Positions 1 through 8,760 of a stretch of 41,587 nt of DNA are shown here, piece after piece. The notes beneath the pieces are model-generated. The model was given only the letters and a program-made list of their open reading frames with translations, was not told the DNA's origin and searched no databases. A program made the position numbers and the translations under genes. This DNA comes from Candidatus Eiseniibacteriota bacterium (GTDB taxonomy: Bacteria; Eisenbacteria; RBG-16-71-46). Every line of letters begins with the position of its first letter. Positions within the stretch are counted from its first letter, which is position 1. The stretch covers positions 1 to 41,587 of the forward strand of contig JACRPT010000131.1 of NCBI GenBank assembly GCA_016223045.1. The letters are read 5' to 3'.

Positions 1-1449
1 AGCGCCATCGTCACCTGGTTCGACTACCGTAGCGGCACGAACCACGACATCTACGCCCAGCACGTGCTGGCGAGCGGTGCGGTGGACCCGGCGTGGCCCG
101 CGGACGGCCGCGCGCTCTGCACCGCGGCGAACGATCAGCTGGCTCCCACGATCGTCCCGGACGGCTCGGGCGGCGCCATCGTTACCTGGTACGACCTTCG
201 CGACGGCGCGAGCTACGACATCTACGCCCAGCACGTGCTGGCGAGCGGTGCGGTGGATCCGGCGTGGCCCGCGGACGGCCGCGCCCTCTGCACCGCGGCG
301 AGCAGTCAGATGGATCCCACGATCGTCTCGGACGGCTCGGGCGGCACCATCGTCACCTGGTCTGACAATCGCAGCGGCAACTGGGACATCTACGCTCAGC
401 GCCTGGCGCGCTTCGGCTACCTCGGCACGCCCGAGGCCCCCATATCGGGCGTGCGTGACGTGCCCAACGATCAGGGCGGGAAGGTGAAGGTCTCCTGGAG
501 CGCCAGCTACCTCGACCTCCAGGCCGATCCGAACCTAGCGGCCTACGACGTCTACCGTTCGGTGCCGCCCAACGTCGCGCTGGCGGCGATCGCACGGGGG
601 GCGCTGCGACTGTCTCGTCTCGGTGAGACTCCGGCGCCGCACGTGCGCGCGTTCTACATAGGGCCTGCGGGGACGACCGGATACGCCTGGGAGTACGTGG
701 CCACGCAGGTCGCCGCGCACGCGTTCGCCAACTACAGCTACGTCGCGTCCACCACCAGCGACTCGTTGCCCGGATCGAACCCGAAGACTGCGTTCGTGAT
801 CCTGGCCCGCAACTCGAGCGGCAGCATGTTCTGGCTGTCTGCCGCGGACAGCGGCTACTCGGTGGACAACCTTGCGCCCGTCGCTCCGTCGCCGTTCACC
901 GGCCAGTACGCCGCGGGCTCCACCACGCTCCGCTGGAGCCGGAACACCGAGGCGGATCTCGCGGGCTATCGCGTTTATCGCGGACAGTCGCCGTCGTTCG
1001 TGCCGGGGCCGGGGAACTTGGTCGCCGCGCTCAGGAGCACCGGTTACGTGGACGCCGCGGGCGGGCCCGCCTACTACAAGCTCTCGGCGGTGGACACGCA
1101 CGGCAACGAGAGCCCCTACGCGTTCCTGCTGCCCGGTGGCACGGTGGGGGTGGACGACGCCGCGCTCGCGATCCAGATCTCCTTCGCCCGTCCCGCGCCG
1201 AACCCGGCACGCGACGAGGTCGCGTTCCGCTTCGCGCTGCCGCGGGAGGCGCGCGTGGAGCTGGCGATCTTCGACGCCGCGGGCCGGCGGGTGCGGACGC
1301 TGGTGGCGGGGGTGCGCGCGGGGGGCGAGCACGCGCCGCGCTGGGACCTGAGCGACGAGGCGGGGCGGTCGGTCGGTGCCGGGCTCTACTTCGCGCGCCT
1401 CGAGGCCGAAGGCCAGCGCCTCGTGCGGCGGCTGGCGGTGACGCGCTAG
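1..1449 (+). CDS. Secreted repeat protein with C-terminal sorting domain (5' end missing)
   Basis: The reading frame is open from the first base, so the start lies outside the window and 482 residues are visible. The N-terminal part is made of near-identical repeats of about 57 residues (DNA period 171, then 168 nt). Each carries the motifs ASGAVDPAWPADGRALC, DGSGG and IVTW, ending in DIYAQ. Two fibronectin-III-like segments follow (DVYRSVP and ... AGYRVYRG ... YYKLSAVDTHGNES). The last ~85 residues form a FlgD/Por-like sorting module (PAPNPARDEVAFRF, FDAAGRRVRTL, GLYFARL) ending LAVTR. This indicates export and attachment or release by a type-IX-like route; that is known for such modules in Bacteroidota and inferred here. 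The function of the repeats is unknown. Confidence 0.85.
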   Translation, partial: SAIVTWFDYRSGTNHDIYAQHVLASGAVDPAWPADGRALCTAANDQLAPTIVPDGSGGAIVTWYDLRDGASYDIYAQHVLASGAVDPAWPADGRALCTAASSQMDPTIVSDGSGGTIVTWSDNRSGNWDIYAQRLARFGYLGTPEAPISGVRDVPNDQGGKVKVSWSASYLDLQADPNLAAYDVYRSVPPNVALAAIARGALRLSRLGETPAPHVRAFYIGPAGTTGYAWEYVATQVAAHAFANYSYVASTTSDSLPGSNPKTAFVILARNSSGSMFWLSAADSGYSVDNLAPVAPSPFTGQYAAGSTTLRWSRNTEADLAGYRVYRGQSPSFVPGPGNLVAALRSTGYVDAAGGPAYYKLSAVDTHGNESPYAFLLPGGTVGVDDAALAIQISFARPAPNPARDEVAFRFALPREARVELAIFDAAGRRVRTLVAGVRAGGEHAPRWDLSDEAGRSVGAGLYFARLEAEGQRLVRRLAVTR

Positions 1450-1466
1450 CCGCGGGCGCGCCGCTC

Positions 1467-1492
1467 GGCGCGCCGGTTCAAGCCGGCGCGCC
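1467..1492. terminator. Bidirectional hairpin terminator
   Basis: A perfect 10-bp inverted repeat, GGCGCGCCGG / CCGGCGCGCC, encloses a 6-nt loop (TTCAAG). It lies between two converging genes, 17 nt past the stop of the repeat protein. There is no clear U tract, so the call rests on stem strength and position. Confidence 0.5.
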
Positions 1493-1512
1493 AGGCCGCG
1501 CCGCTCGGGCTG

Positions 1513-1695
1513 CTAGAAGCTCTGCGTCCAGGTGTGAACCTGGCCGGTGACGGTGAGGCTCAGGCGCCGGCAGGTCTCGAGGAAGACGCCCGAGTTCGGC
1601 CACGAGTGCTTCCCGCAGGCGCACAGGAGTCGCCCGTTCGGCTTCTCCGTGACCGTGCAGGGCTTGCCGTCGTGCTCTTTGCAGTAGGGGCACAT
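1513..1695 (-). CDS. Small CPYC zinc-ribbon-like protein, 60 aa
   Basis: A 60-residue protein starts MCPYCKEHDGKPC and continues GRLLCACGKHSW. It has a CxxC pair, an isolated Cys and a CxC pair followed by His, which resembles a small zinc ribbon. The ATG at 1695 is chosen over an upstream in-frame start because GAAAGGA sits about 9 nt before it. No family was recognised. It lies between two converging or co-directional genes with no evident operon partner. Possible roles (nucleic-acid or metal binding) are inferred only from the cysteine pattern. Confidence 0.55.
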   Translation of the reverse strand: MCPYCKEHDGKPCTVTEKPNGRLLCACGKHSWPNSGVFLETCRRLSLTVTGQVHTWTQSF

Positions 1696-1832
1696 GTCCG
1701 ATTCCTTTCTTCGTCCCTTCCTTCGAGTGGGCATCGGAGACTAGCGCGGCATCCCGCGCCAGTCCATGCGCTGGCGTCCGGGCTGACGCCTGCGCGCCCG
1801 CGCCGGCGCCCGCACCGCGCTCGCCACCACGC

Positions 1833-3161
1833 TCACACCCGCGCGCCGACCTCCGCGGCGAGTGTGCGCTCGACCGCGTTCGCCCGGGCGATGCGCGCGA
1901 GCACGCCCGCGCTCGCGCGCGGCGTGCGCGGGCGCGCGGGGTCGTCGAAGTCCACGCGCTCGAGGCCGAAGCGTGCGCGGGTGCCGTCGGCCCACTCGAA
2001 GTTGTCCATGAGCGACCAGTGGAGGTAGCCGAGGACGGGCGTGCCGCGTTCGATCGCGCGTCCCAGGTGGACGAGTGATTCGACCACCGCGCGCGGCCGG
2101 AACTTGTCGGCGGCGTCGGCGAAACCGTGCTCGGTGACCAGCACCGGCGCGCCGCACGCGGCGGCGCGCTGGGCGGCGGCGGCGAGCCCGCGCGGCCACA
2201 CCTCCCAGCCCAGGTCGTTCAGCGGCACGCCGCGCCGCGTGACGTGCGGATCGGGAGCGAACATGCGCACGCGCCAGCGCGTGTAGTAGTTGAGGCCGAA
2301 GAAGTCGAGGCTCCGCTCGAGCTCGGGCACGCGGCGCCGGACGCCCTTCACCCCCGGGATGCCGAGGCGGATCTCGCCGGAGACGACGGCCCGCATGACA
2401 GCCTGGTTGAACACCGCGTCCTCGGCGCGCGCGCGCAGGGCGTCGAGCGGCATCCACCAGCGGTCGGGGACGAGCTGCACCAGGTGCTTGGCGAATCCGG
2501 CGCGCACCGCCTGCCCGTCGCCGTCGGCATCCACCCGGTCCTCCTCGTGGAGGATGCGATAGGCGCGCCCGTGGGCCTCGAGCAGGTTCGCCATCACGGC
2601 GAGCGCCGCGCCGTCGTCGCGCTTCGCCGGCGGCCACACGCCCTCGGAGTACGCGCGGAACGCGTAGACCTCGGGCTCGTTCACCGTGCACCACCAGTCC
2701 ACCTCGCCGCCGTACTCGCGCGCGCAGAAGCGCACGAAGTCGCAGAAGCGGTCCACGGTCGCGCGCTCCTCCCAGCCGCCGGCATCGGCGATCCACAGCG
2801 GGTTGGTGAAGTGGTGGAGCGTGACGAGCGGCACGAGCCCGTGGCGCCGCAGCGAGGCCAGAACCTCGTGGTAGTGCGCGATCGCCGCGCCGTCACGCCG
2901 CCCGCGCGCGGGCTCGATGCGGCTCCATTCCAGCGAGAGCCGGTGCATGGTGTGGCCGTAGCCGCGCGCCCGCGCGAAGTCCTGGTCGAAGCGTTCCCAG
3001 TGGCGGCACGCGTCGCCGCTCGCCGTGCCGTCGCGGATCGCGCCGGGCCGCTGCTCGAAGCGCCACCAGTCGTTCCAGCGATTGCCGCCCTCGACCTGGT
3101 GTGCGGAAGTCGCGGCGCCCCAGAAGAAGCCCGCGGGGAACCGGCACACGGATTGGCTCAT
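1833..3161 (-). CDS. GH1 family beta-glucosidase-like glycosidase
   Basis: 442 residues, the normal length for a single-domain GH1 enzyme, which hydrolyses beta-linked glucosides or galactosides by a retaining mechanism. The N-terminus FPAGFFWGAATSAHQVEGG is the GH1 N-terminal signature. The acid/base glutamate is E162 in TVNEP and the nucleophile is E344 in LVTEHG (usually TENG). LHHFTNPLW (residues 115-123) and the late SLMDNFEW motif line the sugar site. There is no signal peptide, so it is probably cytoplasmic. The ATG at 3161 is chosen because the GH1 fold begins at once; the frame is open far upstream but that stretch encodes no family sequence. It is transcribed divergently from the MFS gene. 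Substrate specificity cannot be read from the sequence. Confidence 0.93.
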   Translation of the reverse strand: MSQSVCRFPAGFFWGAATSAHQVEGGNRWNDWWRFEQRPGAIRDGTASGDACRHWERFDQDFARARGYGHTMHRLSLEWSRIEPARGRRDGAAIAHYHEVLASLRRHGLVPLVTLHHFTNPLWIADAGGWEERATVDRFCDFVRFCAREYGGEVDWWCTVNEPEVYAFRAYSEGVWPPAKRDDGAALAVMANLLEAHGRAYRILHEEDRVDADGDGQAVRAGFAKHLVQLVPDRWWMPLDALRARAEDAVFNQAVMRAVVSGEIRLGIPGVKGVRRRVPELERSLDFFGLNYYTRWRVRMFAPDPHVTRRGVPLNDLGWEVWPRGLAAAAQRAAACGAPVLVTEHGFADAADKFRPRAVVESLVHLGRAIERGTPVLGYLHWSLMDNFEWADGTRARFGLERVDFDDPARPRTPRASAGVLARIARANAVERTLAAEVGARV

Positions 3162-3332
3162 GGCCGGGCGACCGTAGCAGGGCGCGCGCGGTCCCGCCAG
3201 CGCGCGCCCGTCACGCGCATGCGGCGCGCGGCGTCGCCTGCGGTGCCGTGACGCGGCCGCGCGGTGTCCCGCGCGACGCAGGGCACGCATGCCGTGACGC
3301 CGCCGCGAGCGCCGTGATAGCGTGCGGCTCTC

Positions 3333-4613
3333 ATGTCCGCCGTCCCTGTTCGCCCCTCGCTGTCCTCGCGATTCTCCGCGCTCCGGCACCGCAACTTCCG
3401 CCTCTACTGGTCGGGCCAGCTGATCTCGCTGGTCGGCACCTGGATGCAGAGCGTGGCGCAGGGCTGGCTCATGCACCGGCTCACCCACTCCGCGTTCTGG
3501 CTCGGGCTGCTGGGGTTCTCGCAGTTCCTGCCGGTGATGCTGTTCTCGCTGTGGGCGGGCGTGATCGTGGACCACATGGACAAGCGCAGGCTGCTCGTCG
3601 TCACCCAGAGCGCGGCCCTGCTCCAGGCGGTGGCGCTGGCCACGCTGGTGAGCACGCGGGCGGTGGAGCCGTGGATGGTGCTGGCGCTGGCCGGCGTGTT
3701 CGGCACCATCAACGCCTTCGACCTTCCCGCGCGGCAGTCGTTCATCATCGAGCTGGTGGGGAAGGAGGACCTGGGCAACGCCATCGCGCTGAACTCCGCG
3801 GCCTTCAACATCGCGCGCATGGTGGGGCCGGCGATCGCGGGCGTGCTGGTGGCGACCGTCGGCGAGGGCGGATGCTTCTGGACCAACGCGGCGTCGTACC
3901 TGGCGGTGCTCGCCTGCCTCGCGCTCATGGACCTGGCCAGGCGCGAGCCGCAGGCCGGGCGCCTCACCGGCACCACGCTGGCCGAGGGCGTCCGCTACGC
4001 CTGGGACACGCTTCCCATCCGCAACCTGCTCCTGTTGCTCGGGCTCACCGCGGGGCTCGGCTTCCAGTACCTGCTGCTGCTCCCGGTCTACGCGCGCGAC
4101 ATCCTCCGGGCGGGACCGAAGGGCTACGGCTTCCTGGTCACCGCGTTCGGGATCGGCGCGCTGGTCGCCGCGGTGCGCCTGACCGGGAAGCTCGACCGCC
4201 GTGCGCTGCGGCGGAACCTCCTCATCGGGCTCGGTACCGCGGGGATCGGGCTCACGGTGTTCGCGTGGTCGCGCACCATGCCGCTCTCGCTCGCGATGGG
4301 CGCGCTCGCCGGCTTCGGCCTCATCGTCTACGTGGCGAGCACGAACACCATGCTGCAGCTCACCACCGAGGACCGCTTCCGCGGGCGCGTGATGAGCCTC
4401 TACACCCTCATGTTCGTGGGGAGCGCGCCGATCGGCGCGCTGTGGTCGGGCTCGGTGGCGCAGCGCTTCGGCGCGCCGGTCGCGACCTCGATCAGCGGCG
4501 CGGTCCTGCTGATGGGCGCGGCATGGGTGCTGTGGCGGCTCACCACCATGGCGCGGCTCCAGGCCGAGCGCCCCACCGAGCCGGTGGTGGCGGAGCGCGT
4601 GGGGGGAGACTAG
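3333..4613 (+). CDS. MFS transporter, EntS-like (MFS_3) family
   Basis: 426 residues with about twelve hydrophobic segments. The N-terminus RHRNFRLYWSGQLISLVGTW and the following GFSQFLPVMLFSLWAG and DHMDKRRLL match the MFS_3 group, whose best-known member EntS exports enterobactin. The loop motif (G..VDHMDKRR) between segments 2 and 3 is present. It is predicted to be an inner-membrane proton-coupled exporter of unknown substrate. No siderophore biosynthesis gene is nearby, so enterobactin-type export should not be assumed. Its stop codon overlaps the stop of the converging next gene by 4 bp (CTAG). The ATG at 3333 has no clear Shine-Dalgarno sequence. Confidence 0.88.
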   Translation: MSAVPVRPSLSSRFSALRHRNFRLYWSGQLISLVGTWMQSVAQGWLMHRLTHSAFWLGLLGFSQFLPVMLFSLWAGVIVDHMDKRRLLVVTQSAALLQAVALATLVSTRAVEPWMVLALAGVFGTINAFDLPARQSFIIELVGKEDLGNAIALNSAAFNIARMVGPAIAGVLVATVGEGGCFWTNAASYLAVLACLALMDLARREPQAGRLTGTTLAEGVRYAWDTLPIRNLLLLLGLTAGLGFQYLLLLPVYARDILRAGPKGYGFLVTAFGIGALVAAVRLTGKLDRRALRRNLLIGLGTAGIGLTVFAWSRTMPLSLAMGALAGFGLIVYVASTNTMLQLTTEDRFRGRVMSLYTLMFVGSAPIGALWSGSVAQRFGAPVATSISGAVLLMGAAWVLWRLTTMARLQAERPTEPVVAERVGGD

Positions 4614-5629
4614 ATCGCCGCCGTCGCGCCGCGCAGCCGGCGCAGCGCGCCGTCGCGATGGGCGAGCAGCGAGGAGAGCGCTGCGGCCCAGAGCCGCGCG
4701 CGCGGCAGCCGCGGGCGGCGCGGCCCCCACGGGAACTCGGGGTCGCGGCGCGCGTGCTCGAGCGAGGCGAGCGCCCAGCGCGCCGGCCACAGGCAGAAGA
4801 GGCGGATGCGCAGCGCTCCCGCGGGCAGTGTCTCCACGTAGTCGGGGACCCGGGCGAGCGCCGTGCGCGCCAGCGACTCGAGACGCCGGGCCAGGTCGCG
4901 CACCCCGGGACGGTCCGCGCCCACCAGGTCGGCGGGGGAGAGCCCGCGCTCCGCGAGCCACGTGGCGGGCACGTAGCAGCGTCCGCGGCGGACGTCGGCG
5001 GGCCAGTCCAGCAGGATGTTCGTGAGCTGGAGCGACTCGCCGACCGCCGGCGCGAGCTCCAGCCGCCGCGCTGCGCGCGCGGGGTCGGTCTCGGCCAGCC
5101 GCGCGGCGAAGAGCCGGGTGAGCATGACACCGACGCAGCCCGCCACCACCCAGCAGTAGTCGTGGAGCTCGGCCTCGCTGTCGAGGTAGGGGGCGCCGGC
5201 GGGACGCGCCGCGGCGCGCGCGGCGTAACGGCTCATGCCAGCGGCGAGCGTGCACACGCACTCGGCGAGCGCCGTGCGGTCGTGTTGCGGCAGAGCCCGC
5301 CAGACGCGCCACACGCGCGGGAAGCTCGCCACCAGCTCGAGGTCGTCACGGCCGGCGGCGAGCGCTGCCGCGCCGCGCGCCAGCTCCTCCGCGGCCGCGG
5401 CGTCGCCGGCCATGGCCGCGAGCGCCAGGTCGAAGCGCGCCGAGATCTCGGCGGGACTGCCGGGCCACGAGTCCTCGAGCGCGTCCGCCGCGCGGCACAG
5501 CAGGTAGCCCGTGCGCACCGCTTCGCCGAGCCCGCCAGGGAGCAGGCGGATGTTGAGGGCGAAGGTGCGCGAGACGCGGGGCAGCACGGCCCGGCAGTAG
5601 GCGCGGTCGTCAGCGAGCGGGGCGGTCAT
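4610..5629 (-). CDS. Squalene/phytoene synthase family protein
   Basis: 339 residues, usual for the trans-isoprenyl head-to-head synthases that join two C15 or C20 prenyl diphosphates. Family landmarks: SRTFALNIRLLP (residues 20-31), the first Asp-rich site ADALED (48-53, D49 and D53), LHDYCWVVAGCVGVMLT (155-171), and the second Asp site NILLDWPADVRRGRCYVP (204-221; D208 and D212). All Mg-diphosphate acidic residues are present, so the enzyme is probably active. The DALED and YCWVVAG wording looks closer to squalene synthase than phytoene synthase, but this is uncertain. No hopanoid, carotenoid or squalene cyclase gene is visible nearby. It converges on the MFS gene with overlapping stops. 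Confidence 0.88.
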   Translation of the reverse strand: MTAPLADDRAYCRAVLPRVSRTFALNIRLLPGGLGEAVRTGYLLCRAADALEDSWPGSPAEISARFDLALAAMAGDAAAAEELARGAAALAAGRDDLELVASFPRVWRVWRALPQHDRTALAECVCTLAAGMSRYAARAAARPAGAPYLDSEAELHDYCWVVAGCVGVMLTRLFAARLAETDPARAARRLELAPAVGESLQLTNILLDWPADVRRGRCYVPATWLAERGLSPADLVGADRPGVRDLARRLESLARTALARVPDYVETLPAGALRIRLFCLWPARWALASLEHARRDPEFPWGPRRPRLPRARLWAAALSSLLAHRDGALRRLRGATAAI

Positions 5630-5695
5630 GGGACGCCGCAGGGTAGCATCGCCCGGGCGGATGCTCTACGCTGCGCGCGGTCCTCACCGGCCACC

Positions 5696-5771
5696 GGGCC
5701 GCGCCGGCGTTCAGCTCGATCGCCACGGCCCGCTGGTCCGGCAGACCAGCGGGGCCGCGCCGGCGTTCAGC
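5696..5771. repeat. 20-bp direct repeat pair around a 10-bp hairpin
   Basis: GGGCCGCGCCGGCGTTCAGC occurs at 5696-5715 and exactly again at 5752-5771, a 56-bp spacing. Between them CCCGCTGGTC and GACCAGCGGG (5729-5738 / 5744-5753) form a perfect 10-bp stem with a 5-nt loop. The block sits 39 bp upstream of the secreted glycosidase-like gene. It could be a regulatory site or RNA leader of that gene; no protein-coding explanation is seen. Confidence 0.6.
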
Positions 5772-5809
5772 ATCATCGGGGACGTGCCGATAACCCCACG
5801 GGCCACCGC

Positions 5810-7663
5810 ATGACATCTCCCGCCTCGCTCCTCCGCCCCGCCTTCGTGACGCTCCTCGCGCTCTCCCTGTCGGGCGTCCCCGTCCCCTGCGCAGCGCAGG
5901 ACTACCCGCGGCTCGGGCTCTACGGCTCGATCAGCGGGACCGCATCTCCATACGTGACGGCGGGCGGGCAGGTGGACCCGGCGACGGCCGACCAGGTCGC
6001 GCGCTACCACGAGGTGATCCTCGACGCGAGCCCCTGCTCCGAGTACCGGCCCGACGTGCTCTCGGCCCTGCGCGCCCGCCGCCCTGGGTTCCGCCTGCTC
6101 GCCTACGTGCTCGGCCACCTGATCTGGGACGTCAACGCCGCCGATTCGCTGGTCCACTTCCCGACCCGCTACAACCACCTGGTCCGCGACCTGGGCGGCT
6201 ACCTGTACAACAAGTTCGGCGGCTGGTACTCGATCGCCAACGTCAACCTGGCGAAGCAGGACGGGTACGGCCACTACGTGGTGGCCGAGTCGCTGGCCGT
6301 GCTCTTCGACCGGGCGATCCTCAGGACCGGCCTGTGGGACGGGCTGTTCCTCGACGTGTACTGCGACGACCTCGGGTGGAGCCAGTCCCCGTCCGAGAGC
6401 ATCGACGTGGTGCGCGCGGGCTACCCGGACGTCGCCACGTTCGACGCGGCGTGGCGGGCGGCGAGCGACACGCTGGCGATCCGGCTGCGCCGCTTCGCCG
6501 GTCCGGGCGCGATCCTGGTGGGGAACTGCGGGTTCGGCACCAAGTACGCGTGGTTCAACGGCTGGATGCGCGAGAACTTCCCGTACCAGGACGGCGGCAC
6601 GTGGTACGAGAACATGTTCCGCACGCCGGGCGGCTACTTCACCGACGACGCGAACTTCCGGCCGCCGCCGCACAACTACATCTTCACCGCGCAGGGGAGC
6701 GCGAGCCCCTACGACGCGAACAACACCCGCAAGGTGCGCTACGGGCTCGGCAGCGCAGCGCTCGGCGACGGCTACGGAGTGTTCGGCGCGAGCGACCGCT
6801 CATGGCAGACCACGCCCTACCACACCTACTGGTACGACGAGTACGCGGTGGACCTCTCGAACGGGCACGCCACGCCGGACCTCGCCGGCACCGGCTGGCT
6901 GGGGCAGCCGCTCGGCCCCGCCTGGCAGATGATCTGGGCGGGGACCGCACCGGACGCGGTCTCCAACCCGGACTTCGAGAGCGACGTGACGAGCGGCTGG
7001 CGGCTGTTCGTGAATCCTCCCGCGAGCGCCACGCTCGCGCGGGATGGCACGACCGCGGCGAAGGGCGCGGCCTCGGCGCGCATCGACATCGCGGCGGCGG
7101 CCGGCACCTCCTGGTACGTGACCCTCTCGACGCTGGGCTCGATCCCGGTGACGGTGGGGGGCACCTACTCGGCGACCTTCTGGGCCAGGGCCTCGACCCC
7201 GCGCACCATCACGGTGGTGGCGGGGCTGCTGGGCCAGGCCGGGCTCGCCTACCGCCCGCTGGCGATCGGCACCGCCTGGAAGCAGTACCAGGTGGCGCTG
7301 CTGCCGGCCGCCTCGGGGAGCGCGGGGCTCCAGTTCTACCTGGGGCTCGACGCGGGCAGCGTGTGGCTCGACGACGCCCACTTCCAGCCCGGCGCCACCA
7401 ACCTGTACCGCCGCGACTTCACCAACGGGTTCGTGCTCGTGAACCCGTCGGACGCCGCGCTCACCGTGCCGCTCGGCGTCACGGCGCAGAAGATCCTCGG
7501 CACGGCGGACCCGGCCACGAACGACGGCTCGCTGGTCACGCAGGTCACAGTGCCCGCCGCGGACGCGCTCTTCCTGCTCTCGCAGGACCGCGTGCCGCCG
7601 GCCGCGATCCGGGACCTGCGGCTCAACCCGCTGGCCTCGCCGGGGGCGGTCCCGCCGCGCTAG
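5810..7663 (+). CDS. Secreted putative glycoside hydrolase with carbohydrate-binding module
   Basis: 617 residues. Residues 1-29 form a signal peptide with likely cleavage after PCAA, leaving mature QDYPRLG. Residues about 30-380 resemble the putative TIM-barrel glycosidase group often labelled GHL15: an ordered series of strands, acidic motif GLFLDVYCDD near residue 180, and late YDEYAVDLSNG then WLGQPLGPAWQ. A beta-sandwich of CBM4/9 type follows (NPDFESDVTSGW to about residue 535), then a short beta domain. The C-terminus VPPAAIRDLRLNP looks like the beginning of a linker or FN3 unit that stops early. It probably acts on exopolysaccharide outside the cell. The start has no good Shine-Dalgarno; it was chosen for the signal peptide. 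Catalytic residues were not proven. Confidence 0.7.
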   Translation: MTSPASLLRPAFVTLLALSLSGVPVPCAAQDYPRLGLYGSISGTASPYVTAGGQVDPATADQVARYHEVILDASPCSEYRPDVLSALRARRPGFRLLAYVLGHLIWDVNAADSLVHFPTRYNHLVRDLGGYLYNKFGGWYSIANVNLAKQDGYGHYVVAESLAVLFDRAILRTGLWDGLFLDVYCDDLGWSQSPSESIDVVRAGYPDVATFDAAWRAASDTLAIRLRRFAGPGAILVGNCGFGTKYAWFNGWMRENFPYQDGGTWYENMFRTPGGYFTDDANFRPPPHNYIFTAQGSASPYDANNTRKVRYGLGSAALGDGYGVFGASDRSWQTTPYHTYWYDEYAVDLSNGHATPDLAGTGWLGQPLGPAWQMIWAGTAPDAVSNPDFESDVTSGWRLFVNPPASATLARDGTTAAKGAASARIDIAAAAGTSWYVTLSTLGSIPVTVGGTYSATFWARASTPRTITVVAGLLGQAGLAYRPLAIGTAWKQYQVALLPAASGSAGLQFYLGLDAGSVWLDDAHFQPGATNLYRRDFTNGFVLVNPSDAALTVPLGVTAQKILGTADPATNDGSLVTQVTVPAADALFLLSQDRVPPAAIRDLRLNPLASPGAVPPR

Positions 7664-7827
7664 CCGTCGTCTTGTGCCAGCTTCCCCCGCCATCCGCTTC
7701 CTGGCTCATCGACCTCCCCCACAGGCCCGTGTCGAGCCGCACATGGGCATTCCCGGAATCTGAGCCGTCGAATCGTCATCTGATTGTGCCGGCGGGTGCA
7801 TGTCAGGCCCGGCCGCACAGGAGGAGC

Positions 7828-8760
7828 ATGACCTACGCCCGCGCGTTCCGCGGGGCCTCGCGGCTGGGCCTCGCGACCACGGTCCTGATGTTCGGGTTGA
7901 TCGTGATCGGCTCGGTGGTGCGCACCACCGGGTCGGGCCTGGCCTGCCCGGACTGGCCGCTGTGCGAGGGCCGGCTCGTCCCGCCCCTCGAGCCCCATGT
8001 CCTGATCGAGTGGTTCCACCGCCTGGTGGCGCTGGTGCTGGGAGTGCTGCTCGCCGGCACCGCGGGCCTGACCTTCGCGCGCCGCGAGCTGCGCGTGCGC
8101 CTCGGGGCGCTGGCGGCGCTCGCGCTCGGCCTCTACCTCGCGCAGGCGCTGCTCGGCGCGCTCACGGTGTGGAAGCTGCTGAGCCCCGCCGTGGTGAGCA
8201 GCCACCTGGCGGTGGCGCTGTTGCTGTTCTCGACCCTGCTCACCTACACGCTGGTCGCCCAGCGCGAGTCCGACCCGGCCGCCGTGGACGCGCCGCAGCG
8301 CCCGGCCGGGCTGCTGCCGACCTTCGCGATCGCCACCGGGCTCGCCTACGGGCAGATCCTGCTCGGCGGGCTGGTGAGCACGAACCACGCGGGGCTCGCC
8401 TGCCCCGACTGGCCGACCTGCGGCGGCAGCTGGTTCCCGCCGCTCGAAGGCCTGATCGGCCTGCAGATGCTCCACCGCTGGGGCGCCTACCTGCTCGCCG
8501 GGTTCCTGCTCTACGCGGCGGCCCGCGCCCGCACCGCGCCCGACGCCGGCATTCGCGCCGGCGCGACGATGGCGCTGGGGCTCACGCTCGCGCAGGTGGC
8601 GCTCGGCATCACCAGCGTGTTCCTCGGCACGCCGGTGTGGCTGTCCGCCGCGCACCTCGCGACCGCTGCCGCCATCCTGGCGATGCTGGTCGCCACCACC
8701 TTCCGCGTGGCGGGCCTGGGCGCCGGCGCTGCGCGGCTCGCGACGGCGGCCGCCCGATGA
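7828..8760 (+). CDS. ctaA: Heme A synthase (COX15/CtaA family)
   Basis: 310 residues, about eight membrane segments in two related halves. Each half carries the family signature: residues near 30 read GSVVRTTGSGLACPDWPLC and the second half reads GGLVSTNHAGLACPDWPTC. EWFHRLVALVLG and LQMLHRWGAYLL supply the heme-binding histidines. The enzyme oxidises the C8 methyl of heme O to the formyl of heme A in the inner membrane. It starts with ATG after a strong ACAGGAGGAGC ribosome-binding site and overlaps the next gene by ATGA. It leads the cytochrome oxidase locus and supplies the cofactor for the oxidase encoded downstream. Confidence 0.95.
   Translation: MTYARAFRGASRLGLATTVLMFGLIVIGSVVRTTGSGLACPDWPLCEGRLVPPLEPHVLIEWFHRLVALVLGVLLAGTAGLTFARRELRVRLGALAALALGLYLAQALLGALTVWKLLSPAVVSSHLAVALLLFSTLLTYTLVAQRESDPAAVDAPQRPAGLLPTFAIATGLAYGQILLGGLVSTNHAGLACPDWPTCGGSWFPPLEGLIGLQMLHRWGAYLLAGFLLYAAARARTAPDAGIRAGATMALGLTLAQVALGITSVFLGTPVWLSAAHLATAAAILAMLVATTFRVAGLGAGAARLATAAAR

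Noticed and set aside
3101-5809. Very long open frame running into the secreted glycosidase-like gene from upstream.
   Set aside because: It is out of frame with the clear MFS and squalene-synthase-type genes; the sequence is Arg/Ala/Gly-rich, typical of shadow frames in GC-rich DNA. The signal peptide at 5810 marks the real start.
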